Shown here: positions 5,747 through 11,303 of the stretch, one piece after another
Position numbering within the stretch: the first letter of the stretch is position 1
How the letters are laid out: every line of letters starts with the position of its first letter
Source of the DNA: JAAZBW01 sp035647855
GTDB taxonomy: Bacteria > Actinomycetota > Actinomycetes > Actinomycetales > Actinomycetaceae
Direction of reading: 5' to 3'
DNA: 11,303 nucleotides
Assembly: GCA_035647855.1 (NCBI GenBank)
Contig: DASRMP010000004.1
Coordinates: 1 to 11,303 of the forward strand
Notes under the pieces: generated by a model
What the model saw: only the letters and a program-made list of their open reading frames with translations
What the model was told of the DNA's origin: nothing
The model's database searches: none
Program-made: the position numbers and the translations under genes

Positions 5747-6865
5747 ATGCGCATCGGCGTTCCGACCGAGGTGAAGGACAACGAGTACCGCGTCGCGATC
5801 ACGCCGGCAGGAGTGCACGAACTGGTCGCGCATGGCCATGAGGTGATCATCCAGTCGGGCGCGGGCGAGGGCTCCGCCATCTCCGACGAGGAGTACACCC
5901 GCCAGGGCGCCCACCTCGCCCCCGACGCCGAAACCACCTGGGGCGAGGCCGAACTCGTCCTGAAGGTCAAGGAGCCGGTCGCTCAGGAGTACGGCTTCCT
6001 CCGCGCGGACCTCACGCTCTTCGGCTACCTCCACCTCGCCGCCGACCGCCCCTGCACCGAAGCGCTCCTCAACTCGGGCGTCACGGCGATCGCCTACGAG
6101 ACCGTCCGGCTCGAGTCCGGCCAGCTCCCGCTCCTCTACCCCATGTCCGAGGTTGCGGGCTGTCTCGCGCCCCAGATCGGCTCTCGGTTCCTCACCCGCC
6201 ATCACGGCGGCCGCGGCGTCATCCTGGGCGGCGTCGCCGGAGTGGCCTCGGGAGACGTGCTCGTTCTCGGTGCCGGCGTGGCGGGCCAGAACGCCGCGAA
6301 CATCGCCTCCGGCATGGGCGCCCGCGTCACTATTCTGGACACGGATTCCCAGAAGCTCCGCGAGGTCGGCTGGCGTTGGCAGGGCCGGGTACAGGGCATC
6401 ATGTCCTCCCGGCTCGCGATCCGCCAACTCATCACCGAGGCAGACCTCGTCATCGGGTCTGTCCTCATCCCGGGCGCCCGCGCGCCGCGTCTCGTCACCA
6501 ATGACATGGTCGCGGACATGAAGCCGGGCTCTGTCCTCGTGGATATCGCCATCGACCAGGGCGGCTGCTTCGAGGACTCGCGCCCCACAACCCACAGCGA
6601 TCCGGTTTTCAGGGTGCACCAGTCGCTCTTCTACTGCGTCGCCAACATGCCTGGCGCGGTCCCTCACTCCTCCACGTACGCGCTCACGAATGCGACGCTG
6701 CCGTACGTGCTCCGAATCGCCAACGCAAGCTGGCAGCACGCCCTGCGCGCCGATCCCGCCCTCGCCGAGGGTCTCAACACGTTCGGCGGCTCTGTCACGC
6801 ACCCAGGCGTCGCCCAGGCGCTCGACCTGCCGTTGCTGCCAGTCGAGGCGGTGCTGATCCCCTGA
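5747..6865 (+). CDS. ald: Alanine dehydrogenase
   Basis: A 372-residue NAD-dependent L-alanine dehydrogenase (L-alanine + NAD+ + H2O to pyruvate + ammonia + NADH), used to catabolise alanine or to assimilate ammonia and reoxidise NADH. The length matches the mycobacterial and Bacillus enzymes. Known active-site residues are all present at standard numbering: Arg15 (EYRVAITP), Lys75 (KVKEP), His96 (GYLHLA) and Asp270 (DIAIDQGGC). The Rossmann nucleotide loop is VLVLGAGVAGQNAA at 171-184 with Asp198 closing the second strand, as expected for NAD preference. It usually forms a cytoplasmic homohexamer. The gene is divergent from GH15 across a 209-base gap and convergent with the sortase gene, whose stop codon is only three bases away. 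A strong ribosome site supports the start. Confidence 0.96.
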   Translation: MRIGVPTEVKDNEYRVAITPAGVHELVAHGHEVIIQSGAGEGSAISDEEYTRQGAHLAPDAETTWGEAELVLKVKEPVAQEYGFLRADLTLFGYLHLAADRPCTEALLNSGVTAIAYETVRLESGQLPLLYPMSEVAGCLAPQIGSRFLTRHHGGRGVILGGVAGVASGDVLVLGAGVAGQNAANIASGMGARVTILDTDSQKLREVGWRWQGRVQGIMSSRLAIRQLITEADLVIGSVLIPGARAPRLVTNDMVADMKPGSVLVDIAIDQGGCFEDSRPTTHSDPVFRVHQSLFYCVANMPGAVPHSSTYALTNATLPYVLRIANASWQHALRADPALAEGLNTFGGSVTHPGVAQALDLPLLPVEAVLIP

Positions 6866-6868
6866 GCC

Positions 6869-7888
6869 CTACGGCCGGACCCCGGCCTCCACGGGCTGCC
6901 GTCCCTCGGGCGGCTCCCCTCCCATGGGTGCTTCATCGTCCGACGACGACGACGGCGGCGGCTGCTGCGCAGTGTCATCCGGCCTGACCGGGCGCGCCGA
7001 ATACCCAGAGCGCCACACGTAGATCCCGACGCCAATCACGATCACAGCGAACGTGGGCGCCCACCACGGGAATCTCGGGATCTCGGGCCGCTCCCCCGCA
7101 GCCGCGACATCGGCGATCGGTGTGGGAATGATTCGTTCGCCCGTGACGAGAATCCGGTGGGTGTTTACACCGAGAGGAGTGCAGGTGATCAGCGTGACGA
7201 GGTCCTCACCGCTCGCCACGCGGATTGAGTCCGTGTCATCCGGCTCGATCACGCGCGTTTCATTCACCCGGTATGTGAGGACCTCGTTGAATACCTCGAT
7301 CGTGAAACGGTCTCCTACTTCGACCTTGTCGAGGTCGTTGAACAGGGTGGCCTCCGGCAGGCCGCGGTGCGCCGTGAGAACCGAACGGCGCGATGTTCCC
7401 CCAACCGGAAGGGCCGTCCCTTGGAGGTGGCCGACGCCCTGCGTCAGTGTGTAATCGTCGGTGCCGTGATAGATGGGGAGGTCCACGTCGATCGACGGGA
7501 TTCGGAGGCGCCCCATGACGCCCGATTCCGTGGCCTTGAGTATCGAGTAATAGTCATACTCGCCGCCTTCCTCCTCGACTTCACCGATTGGCTTGTTGGT
7601 GTTCGCCGCCACGATCACACCGCCGACGAGGAGTTCGTTGTAGTCCTGCGCCCGTTCGATCTCTTCATGCAATGAGCTGTCCACTGTGAACTGCTGTTCG
7701 GCGGCAACGTCCACGATGAGCTGGGACTGGTTGTACTGCGAGAACCAGGAGGCCGCGTGTGGGTAGAGGAAGAGTCCCGCACCGATCACGAACACGAGCC
7801 CTGCGATGGCCGGCACCCCCGGGAAGGTCCACCGACGCCTGCGCATGTGGGCACCCCTGCGTCCGCGTGTATCGAGTCTCGAAGTCAC
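6869..7888 (-). CDS. Class C (pilin-polymerising) sortase
   Basis: A 339-residue membrane transpeptidase that links pilin subunits into covalent pili. It cuts the sorting signal of one pilin and joins the resulting threonine to a lysine of the next. It has an N-terminal membrane segment (about 23-43), then the sortase core: GVMGRLRIPSIDVDLPIYHG (123-142), catalytic His174 in SVLTAHRGLPEA, Cys236 in TLITCTPLG and Arg245 in NTHRILVTGER. A second membrane segment (about 277-293) is followed by a Pro/Ser/acid-rich cytoplasmic tail. Two membrane segments are typical of class C. The lid motif Asp-Pro-aromatic is replaced by Y111-D112-Y113-Y114. The start is set at the GTG at 7888 because AGAGGAG lies eight bases upstream; an earlier GTG at 7915 has no ribosome site. 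Its neighbour upstream is the pilin gene, probably its substrate. Confidence 0.93.
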   Translation of the reverse strand: MTSRLDTRGRRGAHMRRRRWTFPGVPAIAGLVFVIGAGLFLYPHAASWFSQYNQSQLIVDVAAEQQFTVDSSLHEEIERAQDYNELLVGGVIVAANTNKPIGEVEEEGGEYDYYSILKATESGVMGRLRIPSIDVDLPIYHGTDDYTLTQGVGHLQGTALPVGGTSRRSVLTAHRGLPEATLFNDLDKVEVGDRFTIEVFNEVLTYRVNETRVIEPDDTDSIRVASGEDLVTLITCTPLGVNTHRILVTGERIIPTPIADVAAAGERPEIPRFPWWAPTFAVIVIGVGIYVWRSGYSARPVRPDDTAQQPPPSSSSDDEAPMGGEPPEGRQPVEAGVRP

Positions 7889-7896
7889 CCGGTTTT

Positions 7897-7903
7897 CTCC
7901 TCT
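7897..7903 (-). promoter_or_regulatory. Shine-Dalgarno site that decides the sortase start
   Basis: On the minus strand AGAGGAG lies eight bases before the GTG at 7888. The alternative GTG at 7915 lies upstream of this site and has nothing comparable. Confidence 0.65.
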
Positions 7904-7930
7904 GGTTTGTCTCACAGTACCCGCACAAAG

Positions 7931-7966
7931 CGCTGGCGGCGGAGCAGGTGCGCTCCGCCGCCAGCG
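7931..7966 (-). terminator. Perfect 15-bp stem-loop between pilin and sortase genes
   Basis: CGCTGGCGGCGGAGC (7931-7945) and GCTCCGCCGCCAGCG (7952-7966) are exact inverted copies with a 6-base loop, making a very stable GC-rich hairpin. It lies 31 bases past the pilin stop codon and 43 bases before the sortase start, in the direction of transcription. On the minus strand the stem is followed by CTTTGTG, a short T-run only. It is best read as a partial terminator or a 3' stabilising structure that lets pilin mRNA exceed sortase mRNA. Confidence 0.8.
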
Positions 7967-7974
7967 GGTGATCC

Positions 7975-7989
7975 AGCGACTCAGTCGCT
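7975..7989 (-). repeat. Small hairpin just after the pilin stop codon
   Basis: AGCGAC (7975-7980) and GTCGCT (7984-7989) pair around a 3-base loop, seven bases past the pilin stop codon. It stands immediately ahead of the 15-bp stem-loop, so the transcript would carry two hairpins in tandem. Confidence 0.55.
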
Positions 7990-7996
7990 CAATCGA

Positions 7997-9511
7997 TCAG
8001 GCGTCCACCCGGCGGCGACGCGAAACGACCATCGCCCCGGTGCCGAGCCCGGCGAGGGCAAGTCCGGCGATCGTCATGACCATCGTGCCACCCGCACCAG
8101 TCATCGGGATGTCGGGTCCCTCAGGCTTGGTGTTCGGGAAGGAGTACGCCGTGGTGTGGTTGTCGTTCCCCGTCGAGAGTGTGAACGGACGCGGAGTCGA
8201 GTCGAGGAGGTAGTTCGAGGGAGCCGCCGTCTCCACGAGGCAGTAGTCCTTGCTCTTTACCGTACTGTCGTCGGCCGCGGCGTTCGCGATCCACAGGACC
8301 TTCTCGAACTTCCCGTTGTCGTCAGAGGTTCCCTGCGCCACAATCGGCGTCGTTTCCGCCACGTACGGCTGGCACGCAACCGGGTCACCGGACGGAAGGT
8401 AGATGACGAACTGCGCACCCGCGAGCGTTGTGGTGGTGCCAGCGATAACCTTCGTCACGTCGATCTTGCCCCAGTGGGACTTCGGCACGTCGGTCGGCGT
8501 GGTGTTGCCGTTGAGAGTCACATCCGCACTGTTGGTGAAGGTGCCCGGGTCGATGTTCGCGTTGATGGTGGTGGTGAGGTTGACGGTCAGCGTCGCCACT
8601 TTGCCAGCCACGACGGCGATGGCGTTCACCTTTCCGCGGCCCTGCGCTGTCAATGTGAGCGTGCCACCGTCCACATAGTAGTCTCCGGTCTCGGGCTCCT
8701 TGGTTCCTGCCACAAGGGTCTGTGTGTCGGTGCCGTCTGAGAGAGTGACGGTACCGAACGCCGTGAATGTGTGACCGGCGGAAGGAGTGTCCTTAACCAC
8801 AATCTCGTTGTACGAGAACGCCGCGGCCGGAACATCAACGGTCACGGTCCACGGAACGACTGCACCGGGCACAAGTGGCGTGTTACCGGTGTTGTTTCCG
8901 GCGACGGTCTTCTCCGGCTCAAACGTGTCCAGCACGTTCTTCGGGTACGCGTCCACCGAAAAGTCCCAAGTGTTCGAAATTTCGGCATCAGGCATGGGAA
9001 CCGTCACGAGGAACGGTGCCGCTGGATCCGCGATCAGGTTGGGACCCGGGCCGGTCTCCGTGACCAGGTACAGCCCACGGAGGCCTGTAAGGGCAGGCGT
9101 CGAACCGTCATCGCCCGTAGTCGTCTTAGCCGCAGTACCGAGGTTGCAGAAGCCGGCGGGAACAGCACCAGTGGTGTTGAAGGTGTCGATTGCTTCTGAA
9201 ACGAGCGTCCAGCCCGCTGGTGTCGCGAGATCGATTGGTGTGCAGGTTTGCTCGACAAGGGTGCCGATTTCTTGGACTGAGAACTCGACGCCGGCCAGGG
9301 GGTTCTGGTCCTCGGGATCGGCGCCAGGGCCCTTGCCCTTCTCGAACTTGTGAATCGTGAGGCTGCCGGTAACTCCTGCGGCTGGCGGTTCGAAACCCGT
9401 GTCCGTTTCTGCCGAGGCGGCGGTGCCCAAGCCGAGCAGGCCAACCGTCGCAAGGGCGGCGGCTCCCACTCCGGCCAGCAAACGCCCTAAGGGCGTTGTC
9501 TTGATTGTCAT
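7997..9511 (-). CDS. LPXTG-type major pilin (SpaH/EbpB/FimP-like shaft subunit)
   Basis: A 504-residue cell-wall-anchored pilus shaft protein. It has a signal peptide with a cleavage site after ASA (residue 34), then three Ig-like modules. The first (about 46-185) has a GLYLVTETGP box with Glu152. The pilin motif WDFSVDAYPKN is at 182-192, and its Lys191 is the expected nucleophile in subunit cross-linking. The middle module spans about 195-345. The last (about 347-460) is a CnaB/SpaA-like domain starting KIDVTK and containing the E-box YCLVETAAPSNY (423-434, Glu427). Lysine-Asn isopeptide bonds are likely in these modules. The only cysteines are C90/C122 and C380/C424, which could form two disulfides. 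The C-terminus has the sorting signal IPMTG (468-472), a hydrophobic segment (about 475-497) and the tail SRRRRVDA. It is first in a two-gene unit with the class C sortase. The ATG is supported by GGGGAG six bases upstream. Confidence 0.94.
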   Translation of the reverse strand: MTIKTTPLGRLLAGVGAAALATVGLLGLGTAASAETDTGFEPPAAGVTGSLTIHKFEKGKGPGADPEDQNPLAGVEFSVQEIGTLVEQTCTPIDLATPAGWTLVSEAIDTFNTTGAVPAGFCNLGTAAKTTTGDDGSTPALTGLRGLYLVTETGPGPNLIADPAAPFLVTVPMPDAEISNTWDFSVDAYPKNVLDTFEPEKTVAGNNTGNTPLVPGAVVPWTVTVDVPAAAFSYNEIVVKDTPSAGHTFTAFGTVTLSDGTDTQTLVAGTKEPETGDYYVDGGTLTLTAQGRGKVNAIAVVAGKVATLTVNLTTTINANIDPGTFTNSADVTLNGNTTPTDVPKSHWGKIDVTKVIAGTTTTLAGAQFVIYLPSGDPVACQPYVAETTPIVAQGTSDDNGKFEKVLWIANAAADDSTVKSKDYCLVETAAPSNYLLDSTPRPFTLSTGNDNHTTAYSFPNTKPEGPDIPMTGAGGTMVMTIAGLALAGLGTGAMVVSRRRRVDA

Positions 9512-9517
9512 CTCTTA

Positions 9518-9523
9518 CTCCCC
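9518..9523 (-). promoter_or_regulatory. Shine-Dalgarno site of the pilin gene
   Basis: On the minus strand GGGGAG lies six bases before the ATG at 9511, confirming the start; an AAAGGA lies slightly further upstream. Confidence 0.65.
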
Positions 9524-9555
9524 ATTCCTTTCTTGCCTTGGCGGGTTCTGCCGTA

Positions 9556-9561
9556 GCTATA
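9556..9561 (-). promoter_or_regulatory. Possible -10 box of the pilin operon
   Basis: On the minus strand TATAGC within CATATAGC is the best -10-like hexamer between the insertion sequence and the pilin gene, and would give a leader of about 40 bases. No convincing -35 is present at 17 bases. The promoter would lie about 100 bases from the presumed end of the insertion sequence, so read-through from the transposase, on the same strand, is another source of transcription. Confidence 0.3.
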
Positions 9562-9780
9562 TGGGTGGCTAGTTCCTTGATCTGTTCGGTGTGCCGACAT
9601 CTGGTCAGACACGCCATCCAATCGGTCCGTTGGTCGTCGAGTGCTCACTTCGTCTAGGAGCGTGTGTCGGAATTCGGGTGGTGTGACTGGTGTTTGTGAC
9701 GGCTTTGCGGAGGATCGTGGCCCGGGTCTTGGTGCGGGGCTCGTCAGCGGGCCGGGTCGGCTGAGCACGGCGGCCGGGCG

Positions 9781-9800
9781 GGCCCGTGGCTTGCCGGGCC
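9781..9800 (-). terminator. Weak stem-loop at the transposase stop codon
   Basis: GGCCCG (9781-9786) pairs with CGGGCC (9795-9800), the last base being within the transposase stop codon. The 6-bp GC stem has an 8-base loop and no T-tract, so it may only slow transcription out of the element toward the pilin operon. Confidence 0.25.
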
Positions 9801-11260
9801 TACCCGGTGGCTGTGGCGCCGGTTGCTGTGTGCTGGTAGAGCTTTCGGAGGTTGTGGCAGGCGGCCAGTAGCAGCCACTCGCTTCGCGCGGCCTCGAGCC
9901 CGCGTAGCAGGAGCTGCTTCGCCTTTTGCAGGGTGTGCATTTGCCCGAACACTGGTTCCACGATGACTTTGCGTCGCGCGTAGGTCGCGTGGCCGCGTTT
10001 GGTTCGGAGTTTTCTTGCCATTCGCTGTTTCACGGTCGCATTGTCCGGGATTCGACCTCGTGGGGGCAGCGGGGCTGGATCACTGTGCTTTTGCCGACCG
10101 GTCGCGATAAAGAATTCCGTGCCGTGCTCGCGGGTATAGGCGGCGGCGTCGTTCAGGTTCTGTTCGGAGCAGTACCCGGCATCCGCGAGCAATTCTCGCG
10201 GCGCGGTCCCGGTATTTGTGCGGGCCTGTTCGGTCATTTCCATCAGCCTGCCAATATCGGTGGCGGTGTTGTGCATGTCGGTGGCGATAATGATTTGGTG
10301 GGCGTCATCGACCACGGCTTGCGCGTTGAAGCATTGATGGAATGAGTTGTCCGAGGTTTTCATGATCCGGGATTCCGGGTCCGTGAAATTGCGCTGCGAT
10401 TTCGGGGTGGGCACGGCATCGTCGATGGCAGCGGCCACACGCTGCCGGGTCTCGTCCTCGCCCAAGCCCCGTTCGGCGGCCCGGTCCTGCGCCTTGCGGG
10501 CAGCGCGCTCTCGCGCCTCGTCCTCCAGGTCAGCCTTCGCCTGCTGGATCTTCGCGAGCCGACCCTCTCGACGGGCGAGCTCGCCGGGCAGGTCGTCATC
10601 GCGGCGGTTCTTGCCGTATTTCGCGTCTTCTTCCCGGTCGATGCGGTCGGCATCGGCCAGCAGGTCGGAGATCTCCTGCGCCAGGATCTTCTCCTTCTCG
10701 GTCATCCGGGCGTAGCTCATCGCCTTCCGTCGGGACGCGTTCGCCCGCAGTTTCGTGCCATCCAGCGCGACGCGTCCGAGTTTCACCATGCCCGCTGCCT
10801 GGCACAGTGTCAGCGCGTCCAGGAACACGTGCGCGAGTGCCGACAGGTGCTGCTTCCGGAATCTCGCGATCGTGCGGAATCCCGGGGTCTGGCCCGCGGC
10901 CAGCCACCGGAATGCGACCTGATCAATACAGGCGCGTTCCAGTTCGCGTGACGAGCGCACCCCAATGCAATACCCATACAGCACGACCCGTAACAACAGC
11001 CGCGGATCATATGGCGGCGCCCCCCGCGTTTCCGTGAACACGGCAAGAAACCGAGCCAAATCCAGATGGTCATCAACAAGCTCACCGACAAACCGTGCCA
11101 AGTGTTCTTGCGGGAGCCATTCATCCAGCGAGGGCGGTAATACGAATGCCTGTGAGGGATCAAACGGCCGAAACCTCTTCGCCACCGGAGCCTTCGCTCT
11201 CGGCGGCAACGGCCCACCCGGATCAACATCAAATTCGAGCATGCCATCCGTGTTGTCCAT
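9800..11260 (-). CDS. IS1182-family DDE transposase
   Basis: A 486-residue transposase that cuts and joins the ends of its own insertion sequence. The N-terminal DUF772-type region covers about 33-140 (FDPSQAFVLPPSLDEWLP; the run YDPRLLLRVVLYGYCIGVRSSREL). The DDE triad is Asp167 (RVALDGTKL), Asp360 (LLADAGYCS) and Glu435 (VIVEPVFGQ). Between the first two Asp residues lies a long charged segment (about 185-275) predicted to be a coiled coil, a usual IS1182 feature. The conserved tail HNLRKLYQ is at 469-476. Length and all catalytic residues are intact and there is no frameshift, so it could be active. The ATG at 11260 was chosen over the adjoining GTG at 11263; neither has a strong ribosome site, which is common for transposases. 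Confidence 0.93.
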   Translation of the reverse strand: MDNTDGMLEFDVDPGGPLPPRAKAPVAKRFRPFDPSQAFVLPPSLDEWLPQEHLARFVGELVDDHLDLARFLAVFTETRGAPPYDPRLLLRVVLYGYCIGVRSSRELERACIDQVAFRWLAAGQTPGFRTIARFRKQHLSALAHVFLDALTLCQAAGMVKLGRVALDGTKLRANASRRKAMSYARMTEKEKILAQEISDLLADADRIDREEDAKYGKNRRDDDLPGELARREGRLAKIQQAKADLEDEARERAARKAQDRAAERGLGEDETRQRVAAAIDDAVPTPKSQRNFTDPESRIMKTSDNSFHQCFNAQAVVDDAHQIIIATDMHNTATDIGRLMEMTEQARTNTGTAPRELLADAGYCSEQNLNDAAAYTREHGTEFFIATGRQKHSDPAPLPPRGRIPDNATVKQRMARKLRTKRGHATYARRKVIVEPVFGQMHTLQKAKQLLLRGLEAARSEWLLLAACHNLRKLYQHTATGATATG

Positions 11261-11303
11261 CACTCGATAATTCTACCCGCGACCCCAGAAACACGAGACC
11301 CTG

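Larger units (their letters stand above)
9655..11303 (-). mobile_element. IS1182-family insertion sequence (ends tentative)
   Basis: The element carries the transposase at 9800-11260. Candidate terminal inverted repeats are weak: reading inward, the left side near 9659-9672 (AGCGTGTGTCGG) resembles the right side at 11286-11297 (minus strand CTCGTGTTTCTG), sharing a CGTGTnTCnG core. That would give an element of about 1.65 kb, normal for IS1182. The right end may lie beyond the window, so no target duplication can be checked. The 140 bases between left end and transposase stop are GC-rich and non-coding. The element lies directly upstream of the pilin operon and reads in the same direction. 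Confidence 0.55.

Noticed and set aside
5504..6802. Long 432-residue open frame on the minus strand opposite alanine dehydrogenase
   Set aside because: It is antisense to a certain ald gene, reads as a His/Arg/Asp/Glu/Gly-rich composition typical of shadow frames in high-GC DNA, and has no recognisable domain or ribosome binding site.
7757..8740. 327-residue open frame on the plus strand across the pilin and sortase genes
   Set aside because: It is Arg/His/Val-rich with no motif and runs antisense to two well-supported genes and their intergenic hairpin.
9508..9768. C-terminal remnant of a tip pilin between the IS and the pilin gene
   Set aside because: No frame in this stretch contains an LPxTG-like motif followed by a hydrophobic segment and basic tail.

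Overview
The window is high-GC DNA, roughly two thirds G+C by eye, from an Actinomycetota chromosome, most likely a Micrococcales or Actinomycetales relative. The support is the codon usage, a mycobacterial-type alanine dehydrogenase, an actinobacterial GH15 trehalase/glucoamylase-like enzyme, an actinobacterial-type HhH-GPD protein, and a class C sortase with an LPXTG-type pilin. No rRNA, tRNA or CRISPR array was seen.

Layout. (1) 1-1713 (+): 3' part of a STAND/NB-ARC ATPase with C-terminal TPR-like repeats, cut by the window edge. (2) 1925-2218 (+): a small amphi-Trp domain protein with a good ribosome binding site. (3) 2219-3037: an 819-base stretch with no intact gene. It holds a hairpin, a frameshifted remnant of a TIR domain, and an unusual repeat structure made of a 29-bp-arm palindrome between two diverged direct repeats. 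(4) 3038-3613 (+): an HhH-GPD base-excision-repair-like protein, convergent with (5) 3741-5537 (-), a GH15 enzyme. (6) 5747-6865 (+): alanine dehydrogenase, divergent from GH15 and ending only 3 bases from the end of the next gene. (7) 6869-7888 and 7997-9511 (-): a two-gene pilus cluster, transcribed pilin first and class C sortase second, with a perfect 15-bp stem-loop between them. (8) 9800-11260 (-): an IS1182-family transposase in an element that appears to start about 145 bases upstream of the pilin start codon and to run to, or past, the right edge.

How the parts fit. The pilin carries a signal peptide, a pilin-motif lysine, E-boxes and an IPMTG sorting signal. It is the expected substrate of the adjacent sortase, which would polymerise it through that lysine. 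No tip or minor pilin gene is present, and an insertion sequence lies where one is often found. The left end (STAND ATPase, decayed TIR domain, repeats) looks like accessory, defence-associated DNA that has partly decayed. The centre (repair protein, GH15, alanine dehydrogenase) looks like ordinary chromosomal housekeeping and metabolism. I did not find a clearly new biological system. The TIR remnant beside the STAND gene, the composite palindromic repeat, and the hairpin between pilin and sortase are the most worthwhile leads.
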